From: JAMXLO01 sp963818775
GTDB lineage: Bacteria > Pseudomonadota > Alphaproteobacteria > Acetobacterales > Acetobacteraceae
Length of the DNA: 64,000 nucleotides
Assembly (NCBI GenBank): GCA_963818775.1
Contig: CAWFUF010000006.1
Span: 124,001-188,000, forward strand
Direction: 5' to 3'
The position numbers were made by a program, and so were the translations under genes. Of this stretch, positions 50,938 through 58,622 are shown piece by piece. Under the pieces are notes generated by a model. That model did not search any database and was not told the DNA's origin. It was given only the letters and a program-made list of their open reading frames with translations. The first letter of the stretch is position 1. The number at the start of each line of letters is the position of its first letter.

Positions 50938-51467
50938 GCGATTCGCATTCGTCGACGTAAACCGCCGCGACATCGCTGTCGCGGCGGTTTTGTGTGACAT
51001 CGATGCATCGTATTGCGCGTCGAGCGCACTTTTTTCATCGAACTTGCGACGAAACGGTTGCTTTTTGTTGACAGCAGTGGGCGAGACAAGGAATAGCGGA
51101 TTCGGTGCGTATGCATTCGATTCGTAACGAGCCGACGCAATGCGCATGACAACAGAAGGACGGTCCATTGACCGCAGTCTCGTCCAGGTGAAGCACAGCC
51201 GATCGAGCATCGGTGTCCGATGCAGGATCGCAGTGGCGACGAAGACGATGGCGCAGACCTGCGCCGGGCTGGTTCGTCGGGCTTCCAGTGACGTGCGGCA
51301 TTGGCGCGCGTGGCACTTCTCATCCCACGCAGGATCGCCGGCCCGATGAAGCTGGTCTGTCTGCACGGTTCGCAAACTGCGGCAGGCCTGGTGCGGAACC
51401 GGTCGCTAACTCGGCCGCAGCCTAACCGCGCAACAGAAACCAACGACACCAGAAGGAGTTCCTACAG
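50938..51467. other. Intergenic region after prpC, terminators but no supported gene
   Basis: These 530 bases hold a strong terminator (50959-50990). Next come the palindrome CGATGCATCG at 51001-51010 and a weaker hairpin, TGCGC/GCGCA at 51014-51028, followed by six Ts. About 400 bases with only unconvincing frames remain. The histone-like gene starts at the end; AGAAGGAG before its GTG is the ribosome site. A small RNA ending at the second hairpin is possible but unsupported. Confidence 0.5.
50959..50990 (+). terminator. Rho-independent terminator after prpC
   Basis: AAACCGCCGCGACA (50959-50972) pairs perfectly with TGTCGCGGCGGTTT (50977-50990) around a TCGC loop, a 14-bp stem ending in a short T run. 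It lies 22 bp after the prpC stop. Confidence 0.85.
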
Positions 51468-51812
51468 GTGAGCAACGAAGAAACCCCGACCACCGAGCAG
51501 CCACGCGCGCAGGCGCTGGCGATGCGGGCGGGCGGCCGCAAGAAGGCCGCAGCGAAGAAGGGCGGACGCAAGGCCGCGCCGAAGAAGGCCGGACGCAAGG
51601 CTGCCCCGAAGAAGAAGGCCGTGGGCCGCAAGAAGACCGCTGCGAAGAAGGTCGGCCGCAAGACTGGAGCGAAGAAGAAGGCCGCTGCCAAGAAGGGCGG
51701 GCGCAAGAAGGCAGCGGCTCGAAAGAAGGGCGGCGGACGCAAGAAGGCCGCTGCTGCCGCGGGTCCTGCAGCCGACTCGATGCCATCGAGCGGCTCGGAT
51801 CCGATGAACTGA
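51468..51812 (+). CDS. Lysine/alanine-rich histone H1-like nucleoid protein
   Basis: The 114-residue protein is made largely of repeated basic units such as GRKKAAAKKGGRKAAPKKAGRK and GRKKTAAKK, between an acidic N-terminus (MSNEETPTTEQ) and a short neutral tail (AADSMPSSGSDPMN). This is the composition of bacterial histone H1-like (Hc1/Hc2, AlgP-like) proteins that bind DNA non-specifically. GTG 51468 has AGAAGGAG upstream. Its own terminator follows at 51859. A role in nucleoid compaction is an inference from composition. Confidence 0.8.
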   Translation: MSNEETPTTEQPRAQALAMRAGGRKKAAAKKGGRKAAPKKAGRKAAPKKKAVGRKKTAAKKVGRKTGAKKKAAAKKGGRKKAAARKKGGGRKKAAAAAGPAADSMPSSGSDPMN

Positions 51813-51858
51813 GGTTACGCCGTAGCCGGCTCCCTTCGTGGAGCCGGTGCGGATAACG

Positions 51859-51885
51859 GGGCGCCTTCGGGCGCCCTTTTTTCTT
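51859..51885 (+). terminator. Rho-independent terminator after the histone-like gene
   Basis: GGGCGCC (51859-51865), TTCG loop, GGCGCCC (51870-51876), then six Ts. A second hairpin (CCGGCTCC/GGAGCCGG, 51826-51847) sits just upstream. The T tract touches the end of the convergent otnC gene. Confidence 0.9.
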
Positions 51886-52516
51886 AGCCAAACGTCGTCA
51901 GCAGATCGTCCACTTGCCGCACAGTCAGCAGCCGTGGCGTCGTACCGCGCAGCAGCAGATAGAGTTTTGCGGCCTCTTCCAGCTCTTCCGCCGCATAAAC
52001 CGCATCGGTCAGCGTCTTGCCGGACACCACCGGACCATGATTGGCCAGCAACACTGCCCGTGCATCGCCTGCGGCGGCGTTGATTGCCGGTTCCATCGCC
52101 GCATCGCCTGGCCGGTAATACTCGACGATCGGCATGCTGCGCCCGACCCTCATGACGAAATACGGCGTCAGTGGCGGGATGGGGTTGGCCATATCGACAT
52201 CAGGCAGGCAGGCGACTGCGGTCGCCATCGTGGAGTGCAGATGCACGACCGCACCGGCGTCCTGCCGTGCCCTGTAGAAGGCGCGGTGCATGAACACCTC
52301 CTTCGACGGCTTGTCACCGCCGACATGCCGGAAGTCGGCATCCAGCCGCGACAGTCGCGCGGGATCGAGCCGACCGAGGCTCGAGTTCGTTGGTGTGATC
52401 AGATAGCCGTCGGCCAGCCGTGCGCTGATATTGCCGGCGCTGCCGACCGAGAAGCCGCGCGCAAACAGGCTTTCGGCGAGTTCAACCAGCAGTTGGCGGG
52501 TATCATCCTCGGTCAT
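51884..52516 (-). CDS. otnC: 3-oxo-tetronate 4-phosphate decarboxylase (class II aldolase family)
   Basis: The 210-residue class II aldolase/adducin-fold protein has the metal-binding histidines in AVVHLHSTMATAVA and LLANHGPVVSGK, and an N-terminal GFSVGSAGNISARLADGYLITPTN typical of the group. OtnC decarboxylates 3-oxo-tetronate-4-phosphate to dihydroxyacetone phosphate in C4 sugar acid degradation. The otnK homologue lies upstream on the same strand, separated by 164 bp containing a palindromic repeat. Confidence 0.88.
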   Translation of the reverse strand: MTEDDTRQLLVELAESLFARGFSVGSAGNISARLADGYLITPTNSSLGRLDPARLSRLDADFRHVGGDKPSKEVFMHRAFYRARQDAGAVVHLHSTMATAVACLPDVDMANPIPPLTPYFVMRVGRSMPIVEYYRPGDAAMEPAINAAAGDARAVLLANHGPVVSGKTLTDAVYAAEELEEAAKLYLLLRGTTPRLLTVRQVDDLLTTFG

Positions 52517-52560
52517 GTGTGATTTCGGGCGAATGCCCGACCTCCTGTTGCACTACGCCT

Positions 52561-52650
52561 TATCGTCATGGCCGGCCGCCGTGCGGCCATCCACGACTTC
52601 CGCATCAGACAGAGTCGTGGCTGGCCGAGCCAAGCTCGGCCATGACGATA
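52561..52650. repeat. Palindromic alphaproteobacterial repeat element
   Basis: TATCGTCATGGCCG (52561-52574) and CGGCCATGACGATA (52637-52650) are perfect 14-bp inverted ends. Nested inside are CCACGACT (52591-52598) and AGTCGTGG (52613-52620). The CGTCATGGCCGG...CCACGACTT sequence resembles the abundant palindromic repeats of alphaproteobacteria (recalled). It lies between otnK and otnC and could fold in the transcript. Confidence 0.75.
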
Positions 52651-52680
52651 GAGGGAGGCCTAAGGGACCTGATCCGGCCA

Positions 52681-53943
52681 TCATGGCAGCGCCTCGAATG
52701 CCTTGATGAAGAAGTCGCGCGCTCCGAAGTTTCCCGACTTCAGCGCCAACAGCAGCGGTGTCACGCCGCCCTCGGCATAGGTCCACGGCACGCCTGGATC
52801 GATCTCGCCGCCAATCCGGAGGCGACGCACGCCAAGGCGCGACACCACCGCGCCAGCGGTTTCGCCGCCAGCGACGATAAGCCGCCGCACGCCGCGCGCC
52901 ACGAGGTCCTCGGCGATCAGCGCCAGTGTCTGCTCGATCAGAGCACCCGCAGCATCGCGCCCAAGCGTCTGCTGCAACGCCGTCACCTTGTCGGGCGGCG
53001 CCGATGCAGCAATCACGATCGGCGTGGTGCCAAGTTTGTCTGCCACCCACTCGCGCGCTTTCGCGACCATGCGCGCCGTGTCGGGCTGTGCGATCGGATC
53101 AAGCTGCAGCACGGGCACAACTTCGCGTGCCATGCCAACCTGAGCGAGGGTGGCGCGCGAACAAGAGCCGGCAATCACCGCAGCATGGCCCGACAGCGTG
53201 GGCAGCGCGGTGGCATCGCGCTCCGGCAGCAGTCCGCTGCGACGGAAGTTGTCGGGCAGCCCCACCGCGACACCGGAACCGCCGGTGATCAGCGCATGGT
53301 GCTCGGCTGCCTCGCCGATCGCGGCCAGGTGCGCATCGCTGACCGCATCGACGATGGCATAGCGACGCCCCTGTTCCTTCAGCTCGGTCATCGCTGCGCG
53401 GATCGCTATCGGCCCCTGTTCGACAGTCGCGTATGGTACCAGGCCCACGGTGCCATCGGTCTGCCGCGACAGCACGCGTACCAGATTGGCATCGGTCATC
53501 GGCGTCAGCGGATGATGCTCCATGCCGCTCTCGTTCAGCAGCGCGCCGCCGACGAACAAGTGGCCCTGGTAGACGCTGCGAGCATTGGCTGGAAACGCCG
53601 GGCACGCGAGCGCGAAGCCGGCACCGAGGGCGGCAAGCAGTGCATCGGCAACAGGACCGATGTTGCCGGCGTCGGTGGAATCGAAGGTCGAGCAATACTT
53701 GAAGAAGAACTGCCGGCAGCCCGCCGCGCGTAGCCAGGCGAGTGCCGCAAGGCTCTCATCCACCGCCTGCCGCACTGGCGCGGTGCGCGATTTCAATGCC
53801 ACGACGACCGCGTCGGCATCGGGCGCCGGGTCCGCCGGGCCTGGCACTCCGATGAGCTGCACGGTGCGCATGCCACCACGCACCAGCATCGAGCAGAGAT
53901 CGGTTGCGCCGGTGAAGTCGTCGGCGATCGCGCCCAACAGCAT
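52681..53943 (-). CDS. otnK: 3-oxo-tetronate kinase (four-carbon acid sugar kinase, DUF1537 family)
   Basis: The 420-residue kinase starts LLGAIADDFTGATDLCSMLVRGGMRTVQLIG, the family N-terminal domain. It has FFFKYCSTFDSTDAGNIGPVADAL and the C-terminal ATP-binding part with GGETAGAVVSRLG. OtnK phosphorylates 3-oxo-tetronate at the 4-OH. It starts 4 bp after the methyltransferase stop, with GGGAGGATGAGG as ribosome site, so it is probably on the same transcript as the pteridine-like cluster. Whether it takes part in that pathway is unknown. Confidence 0.9.
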   Translation of the reverse strand: MLLGAIADDFTGATDLCSMLVRGGMRTVQLIGVPGPADPAPDADAVVVALKSRTAPVRQAVDESLAALAWLRAAGCRQFFFKYCSTFDSTDAGNIGPVADALLAALGAGFALACPAFPANARSVYQGHLFVGGALLNESGMEHHPLTPMTDANLVRVLSRQTDGTVGLVPYATVEQGPIAIRAAMTELKEQGRRYAIVDAVSDAHLAAIGEAAEHHALITGGSGVAVGLPDNFRRSGLLPERDATALPTLSGHAAVIAGSCSRATLAQVGMAREVVPVLQLDPIAQPDTARMVAKAREWVADKLGTTPIVIAASAPPDKVTALQQTLGRDAAGALIEQTLALIAEDLVARGVRRLIVAGGETAGAVVSRLGVRRLRIGGEIDPGVPWTYAEGGVTPLLLALKSGNFGARDFFIKAFEALP

Positions 53944-53947
53944 GGCC

Positions 53948-54781
53948 TCATCCTCCCGATGGCAACGCCAGTATGTCGCGGTGGCCGATGGTTATGGCAA
54001 GCCTGCCACGCAGCGCCTGACGAAGTCGCGCCTCCTGCCACGCAGTTATGGCGGCTGCCTGCGCCGGTCGCGCGTTGCGTGCGGCATCGGCCATGTTGTC
54101 GATCAGTGCGCGCTGCATGCCGAGCGCGGTGCGTGGAACGCGCCAGTCGGACGGGGCCGATGCCGTCGCCGCGAGTGCGCTGGATGCGGATGTGCCAAGC
54201 GCAGGGCCAAACCCCTTGTCGCGTCGCATGTCACGCCGGAAGGCGCCCAGCACCAATGCGTCGGATGGATGGTGCGGTCGCCAGACGTCACGCCCGTCGA
54301 CGGTAAGGCACGCCAGGAGGGGTACGGCGAGCGCGCCGCTCAACCGCGAAAGCCATGACGCCGAGACCAGATCGAGCAGCGCGGAACACACAACCGCATC
54401 TACATCGTCGCAACACGACCCTCGCAGGATGGTTAGATTGCACACCACCGCCCGCATCCGCCACAAGCCTTGAGGCGTGGACACCAGTAGTTCTTCGCCC
54501 TCCACTGTCGCGGCGAAATGGTGCCGCCGCGCCCACGCCGCGGTACGGCCGAACGCATCATCCAGCAGAGTGGCGTCGGCATCGACCAGGATCCAATCCT
54601 GACCGCGCCCGACGATCGGTGCCAGGAAGCGAAACATGCTGCCGGTGCCTGCGCCGAGGTCCATCAGGCGCGGGCGCCTGGGCAGCCGATCCGCAAGCCG
54701 CCGTGCCAACGCAACACTCCGAGCGGCAAGATCGAGTGGTTCCCGCAGTGCCAGCCAATCTGCGGCGAACCGATCCGTCAC
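53948..54781 (-). CDS. Class I SAM-dependent methyltransferase in the pteridine-like cluster
   Basis: The 277-residue protein has the SAM-binding motif I LMDLGAGTGSMFRFL and an acidic motif II WILVDADATLL. A central AVVCSALLDLVSASWLSRL corresponds to motif IV, followed by an alpha/beta C-terminal half. The GTG at 54781 overlaps the glycosyltransferase stop (GTGA); the open frame extends upstream without support. It is the last gene of the five-gene run and could methylate the glycosylated product (inference). The methyl acceptor is unknown. Confidence 0.82.
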   Translation of the reverse strand: MTDRFAADWLALREPLDLAARSVALARRLADRLPRRPRLMDLGAGTGSMFRFLAPIVGRGQDWILVDADATLLDDAFGRTAAWARRHHFAATVEGEELLVSTPQGLWRMRAVVCNLTILRGSCCDDVDAVVCSALLDLVSASWLSRLSGALAVPLLACLTVDGRDVWRPHHPSDALVLGAFRRDMRRDKGFGPALGTSASSALAATASAPSDWRVPRTALGMQRALIDNMADAARNARPAQAAAITAWQEARLRQALRGRLAITIGHRDILALPSGG

Positions 54782-55815
54782 TCCGCCAATGCCTCCGCGA
54801 ATGCTGTTACCTGCGTCTGCCAACTCGGCAGCGTCTGCCCAACCTGCCACGCGGCCTCCGCCATCTCGCGACGCAGCTCTGTGCCGAAGATCATCCGCCG
54901 CAGTGCCTTGGACAGGTTATTGTGGTCGCCGACAGGAAGCACCACGCCGCACTCCGCCGTCACCAGATTGCCGGCAGCACCACCGGCACTCACCGCCACC
55001 GGAACGCCGCGCTTCAACGCTTCGGCGATCACCATGCCGTAGCCTTCCCAATGCGTTGCCAGCGCGAACAGGTCGGCCTCGTGCCACAGCGCTTCGAGCG
55101 CGTCATCCACCACTTCGCCCGCAAAGCGCACCCGCCGCGCGATGCCGAGCTCTTCGGCCAGTGCCACAAGCGAGCGGGCGTGCACCGGATCGCGTTCCGG
55201 CGAACCGACTATGGTGAGTTGCCAGTCGAGATCGAACAGTCGCGCGACCGCCCGCAGCAACACATCATGCCCCTTGCGCGGCACCAGCGTACCGATCGAA
55301 ATGATGCGGCAGGTCGGCCCGCCGGAGCCTGTGCTGCGTGCCGCATCGTCCGTGCCGGGGACCACGACCCTGATGCGGGCGCGATCGACGCCGAAACCTC
55401 CGGCGAGCTGCTCGGCGGTAGGCTCGCTGGTCACTATGATCCGCGCAAGTCTGGGCAGCAGGCGCTTTTCGATGCCGAGCAGCGCGGTGCGGTCGCCTTC
55501 AACGAAGCCGGTCTCCAGGGCGGTCGGATGATGGATCAAGCCAATCGCATCACGCCTCGTCAGTGCATCATCCAGGCCGATGAACGCCGGTAGCGCGAGG
55601 CCATCGATGATCGGCCGCGAGCCACTGGTGATGCTGTGCCACGCCGCGCGGGCGGCATCGCGCGCCGTCGCGTCCGTCAGCGGATGTGTGCCCACGAGCT
55701 CCGCCACCCGTACCGTGTGTCCAGCCTCGCGCAGTCCCGCGACGATGCGCCGGTCATAGGCGTAGCCGCCGGACACCGCATCGAGTGGCGCAGGCACGAT
55801 GAGCGAAAAATGCAT
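54778..55815 (-). CDS. GT4-family glycosyltransferase in the pteridine-like cluster
   Basis: The 345-residue GT-B enzyme begins MHFSLIVPAPLDAVSGGYAYDRRIVAGLREAGHTV. It contains ISIGTLVPRKGHDVLLRAV and the GT4 donor-binding ATHWEGYGMVIAEALKRGVPVAVSAGGAAGNLV, with the family's E-G-x-G...E-A pattern. It should transfer a sugar from a nucleotide sugar. Its ATG overlaps the stop of the pterin-synthase-like gene, and its stop overlaps the methyltransferase GTG. The neighbourhood suggests a pteridine-type acceptor. Confidence 0.88.
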   Translation of the reverse strand: MHFSLIVPAPLDAVSGGYAYDRRIVAGLREAGHTVRVAELVGTHPLTDATARDAARAAWHSITSGSRPIIDGLALPAFIGLDDALTRRDAIGLIHHPTALETGFVEGDRTALLGIEKRLLPRLARIIVTSEPTAEQLAGGFGVDRARIRVVVPGTDDAARSTGSGGPTCRIISIGTLVPRKGHDVLLRAVARLFDLDWQLTIVGSPERDPVHARSLVALAEELGIARRVRFAGEVVDDALEALWHEADLFALATHWEGYGMVIAEALKRGVPVAVSAGGAAGNLVTAECGVVLPVGDHNNLSKALRRMIFGTELRREMAEAAWQVGQTLPSWQTQVTAFAEALAE

Positions 55816-56216
55816 CAGGCAATCGGCCCATCGTAGGCCGCCCAGGCGTTCGGGCTCTCGCGCACCAGTATCTTCAGCCTGGTCACCGCGCGACCGCCAT
55901 CGCCTAGGCGCCCGTCGCGGCAGGCGGCGGCGAGCAGACTATGGATGTGGAACGCGACGTATTCCGTCGTCGTGTTGATGGCGGCGAAAGCGGGATTGTT
56001 GTCCAGGTTGCTGTAGTCGAGCGCATCGAGCACGCGGCGCAGTTCGGTCTTCGCCAGGCCGATATCGACCAGAAGCTGCAGATGGTCGAGCTTCTCCGCA
56101 CCGAACTCCGCCTCCACCACGAAGGTGGCGCCGTGCAGTTTCTGCGCGGGACCGAATTCCTCGCCGCGAAAACTGTGGGCGATCATGATGTGGTCGCAGA
56201 CGGTCAGGCTGAACAT
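55815..56216 (-). CDS. 6-pyruvoyl/6-carboxy-tetrahydropterin synthase homologue (QueD/PTPS fold) with altered active site
   Basis: The 133-residue T-fold protein starts MFSLTVCDHIMIAHSFRGEEFG. AHSF corresponds to the first zinc-ligand histidine of QueD. The usual C-x-x-LHGH-x segment reads AQKLHGATF, so the catalytic cysteine and the second histidine of HGH are missing. The LDHHxLN catalytic-histidine motif reads LDYSNLDNN. The pterin-anchoring glutamate appears kept in LVRESPNAW, and NTTTEYVAFHI matches the T-S-E region. A standard QueD reaction is therefore doubtful; a divergent pteridine-binding or carbon-carbon-cleaving role is possible. It is fused by overlap or abutment to both neighbours. 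Confidence 0.8.
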   Translation of the reverse strand: MFSLTVCDHIMIAHSFRGEEFGPAQKLHGATFVVEAEFGAEKLDHLQLLVDIGLAKTELRRVLDALDYSNLDNNPAFAAINTTTEYVAFHIHSLLAAACRDGRLGDGGRAVTRLKILVRESPNAWAAYDGPIA

Positions 56217-57173
56217 TCAGTTCGTCCCATAGGTGATGACGTGGCACAGCCCGCCGGGTGCGAGAATGCACGGCATGGCTTCTGGCATATCCTCGAAGCG
56301 CGTCGGACCCTCAAGCAGCGCATCGTATCGGGCATCCGCCAGCAGTTCGAGCGCCAAGGACAGACGTTCGCCATGACTGCGCCTCCCGCGCATCGGTGTC
56401 GCAACCGCCCCGACCTGCGTCGCGATCAGCCGCAGGCGCCGTGCGTGAAACGCCTCGCCGAGTGGCACCGTTGGTGCGCGATCGCCGAACCAGCTTAGCT
56501 CCACGATGCGCGCCTCGAACGCAGCCCGGTCTAGCGCGACGCGCAATCCCGCTTCGCTGGCCGAGGCATGAACGATGAGTTCCTGCTCGGCTGGCGCGTC
56601 GGCCGGCGTTGCGAAGCTGCAGCCGAATTGTCGCGCCAGAGGCTCGCGGGCGCGGTCGATGTCCACCACGGTGACGCGAGCGCCGGGAATGCGTGCCAGC
56701 AGCGATGCAGTCAGCAGACCGACGACGCCGGCACCGATCACCAGCATGCGCTCGCCGGCAAGTGGCGCGGCATCCCAGACCGCGTTGAGTGCCGTCTCCA
56801 TGTTCGCGGCAAGCACCGCGCGGTGAGTGGGCACGATGTCGGGCACGGTGACGCACATTTCAGCCGGCGCAAGGAAAATGTCCTGGTGAGGATGCAGCAC
56901 GAAGACGCGCGTGCCATCTGTCGTTTGGCCGACCGCGCTGTAGCCGTATTTGACCGGAAACGGGAAGTCGCCGCCCATGAACGGAGCCCGCATCACCTGA
57001 TACTGGCTGGGCGGGACGCGACCGGCGAACACCAAGGCCTCGGTGCCGCGTGAGACGCCGCTGGCCAACATGCGCACCAGGGAAACGCCGATCGGCACAT
57101 TGTCGGGCAGTGTTTCCGCGCGAATCTCGCCGCGCTCCGGAGCAATGGTCCAGAACGCACGCGCGACAGTCAT
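56217..57173 (-). CDS. Alcohol dehydrogenase-like (MDR superfamily) protein without catalytic-zinc cysteine
   Basis: The 318-residue protein has the MDR fold: an N-terminal GroES-like domain and a Rossmann domain with MLVIGAGVVGLLTASLLA. Zinc-dependent members have G-x-C-G-x-D near residue 38; here the segment reads LASGVSRGTEALV, as in BchC-like relatives, so the catalytic zinc site is probably absent. It may oxidise or reduce an alcohol or carbonyl of a ring-bearing substrate. It abuts the pterin-synthase-like gene and overlaps the RibD-type gene by ATGA. Confidence 0.82.
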   Translation of the reverse strand: MTVARAFWTIAPERGEIRAETLPDNVPIGVSLVRMLASGVSRGTEALVFAGRVPPSQYQVMRAPFMGGDFPFPVKYGYSAVGQTTDGTRVFVLHPHQDIFLAPAEMCVTVPDIVPTHRAVLAANMETALNAVWDAAPLAGERMLVIGAGVVGLLTASLLARIPGARVTVVDIDRAREPLARQFGCSFATPADAPAEQELIVHASASEAGLRVALDRAAFEARIVELSWFGDRAPTVPLGEAFHARRLRLIATQVGAVATPMRGRRSHGERLSLALELLADARYDALLEGPTRFEDMPEAMPCILAPGGLCHVITYGTN

Positions 57174-57931
57174 CCTCGCGTGCCGGGTCGTGCGCGTGCC
57201 AGCGGGATATCGACCAACAGGTCGGCGCCGATCCGGTGCACCGACCAGTCAAAGCGCAGTACGTCGGTGAGAGTCGTCGCCTGCGGCAGAGTGAAGGCCG
57301 GAATGCCGGAGCCGATCAGCAGCGGCGCGATCGTGACATGCAGCCGATCGAGCGCGCCGGCGGCGAGGAAGCGCGACACGGTTATCCCGCCGCCCTCGAC
57401 GAACACGCGCCGTAACCCGCGTTCAGCAAGCGTCGCGAGCACGGCGACGATATCCAGCCCTTCGCGCGCTCGCGGCAGCCGGAGCACCGGTGCGTGACCG
57501 ACGCGACCGTGGCCAGGGGCATCGTTGGCGCACAGCAGCAGGGTCTCCGGTCCCTCGCGGAATACGCGATAGCGTGCATCCAACCGGCGATCGGTATCGA
57601 GAATAACACGCACCGGCGACGGCCCCTCGACCTCCCGGGTGGTCAGTTGCGGATCGTCCGCACGGATTGTGCCGGCCCCGATCACCACGGCGTCGAACAG
57701 GGCACGGAGCCGATGCGTATGGACGATGTCCTCTTGTCCGCTGATCCAGTGAGAAGCGCCGCTCACAGTGGCGATGCGGCCGTCCAGGGACTGCGCGAGC
57801 CGACCGAGCACGTAGCAGCCATCCCGCGCAGTGGGAGAGGCCAGCAGCGGGCCATAAAGCGGCGACAGGCCGCCGTCGTCCGGTGCGCGTCGCAACAGGC
57901 GGCGCCAAGTGTCCGGGGCCAGCGAATTCAT
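57170..57931 (-). CDS. RibD-type reductase domain protein (pyrimidine/pteridine reductase-like)
   Basis: The 253-residue protein matches the RibD C-terminal / dihydrofolate-reductase-like domain: YVLGRLAQSLDGRIATVSGASHWISGQ, DAVVIGAGTIRADDPQLTTR, VRVILDTDRRLDARY, VFVEGGGITVSRFLAAG and a C-terminal LHVTIAPLLIGSG. It lacks the RibD deaminase half. NADPH-dependent reduction of a ribitylaminopyrimidine or pteridine carbonyl is the family chemistry. It is the first gene of the five-gene run and starts 38 bp after the flgN-like stop. Confidence 0.85.
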   Translation of the reverse strand: MNSLAPDTWRRLLRRAPDDGGLSPLYGPLLASPTARDGCYVLGRLAQSLDGRIATVSGASHWISGQEDIVHTHRLRALFDAVVIGAGTIRADDPQLTTREVEGPSPVRVILDTDRRLDARYRVFREGPETLLLCANDAPGHGRVGHAPVLRLPRAREGLDIVAVLATLAERGLRRVFVEGGGITVSRFLAAGALDRLHVTIAPLLIGSGIPAFTLPQATTLTDVLRFDWSVHRIGADLLVDIPLARARPGTRG

Positions 57932-57969
57932 TCCTCGGCAGTATCACGCCACCCGCACGGCCGATAGGC

Positions 57970-58338
57970 TCAGGCCCGTGCCAATAGCGCGAGCGCGGCG
58001 GGCCGGCCTGCGGGTCGCGCTGCGCCATAGCTGGTGGGCGCCATCGCCGGGGCCGCAGCACGGGCGACCACGCCGATCACCCGCCCCTGCGCGCAGATCG
58101 CCCGTTCGAGCAGGCGTTTGTTCTCCATCGCAAGCGCCTGCAGCCTCCGCGCAACACGTTCAGCGGGGTCGCGCGACACCGGCAAAATCTGCGCGGCGGC
58201 CGCGAGGTCCGCCAGGGCACGCTGCTTGCGTTCCAGCATGGCGCCGGCGCGTGGCAGGTCGAGCACGGAGAGCGCCCCGTTCTCCGCCTCCAGTGTCTCG
58301 GCCAGCAGATTTGCCGCGGTGATGAGATCCTTGGTCAT
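57970..58338 (-). CDS. FlgN-like flagellar export chaperone (probable)
   Basis: The 122-residue protein is mostly helical: DLITAANLLAETLEAENGALSVLDLPRAGAMLERKQRALADLAAA, with the long heptad-like helices and the K-Q-x-x-L-A-D-L segment common to FlgN. The C-terminus is Ala/Pro-rich. Its ATG at 58338 overlaps the flgJ-like stop. FlgN chaperones hook-associated proteins. The assignment rests on size, helices and location. Confidence 0.6.
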   Translation of the reverse strand: MTKDLITAANLLAETLEAENGALSVLDLPRAGAMLERKQRALADLAAAAQILPVSRDPAERVARRLQALAMENKRLLERAICAQGRVIGVVARAAAPAMAPTSYGAARPAGRPAALALLARA

Positions 58339-58622
58339 CCGTGTTGCTCCTGTGCGCGTAGCATCGCGTTGAATACGGGGACGGCAAGGCCGATACCGCC
58401 GTTCGCCGCCATCTGCTTGCCGATGGCATCGACCAGCATCGGTCGCCAGGCTTCCTCTCCCGCGCCACCGCCAAATAGGGAATGCGCGGTATCGACGGTC
58501 TCGAACATCGGCTGCAGCAACTGCCCGATGGCCATCGCCTCGAAGTCCTGGGCTGCCTTCCAGAGCCTTGCGGTTGGCTCCGGCGGGAGGCTGCTGCTGG
58601 CGGGCTGGATCTGCGCGGGCAT
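58335..58622 (-). CDS. flgJ: Rod-binding protein FlgJ, N-terminal domain only
   Basis: The 95-residue protein carries the rod-binding domain core LWKAAQDFEAMAIGQLLQPMFETVDTAHSLFGGGAGEEAWRPMLVDAIGKQMAANGGIGLA. The muramidase domain found in enterobacterial FlgJ is absent, as is usual in alphaproteobacteria, where a separate lytic enzyme does that work. It overlaps flgI by one base and the flgN-like gene by four. Confidence 0.85.
   Translation of the reverse strand: MPAQIQPASSSLPPEPTARLWKAAQDFEAMAIGQLLQPMFETVDTAHSLFGGGAGEEAWRPMLVDAIGKQMAANGGIGLAVPVFNAMLRAQEQHG

Noticed and set aside
51140..51349. Short frame upstream of the histone-like gene
   Set aside because: No ribosome site, basic low-information translation, and competing frames on the other strand.
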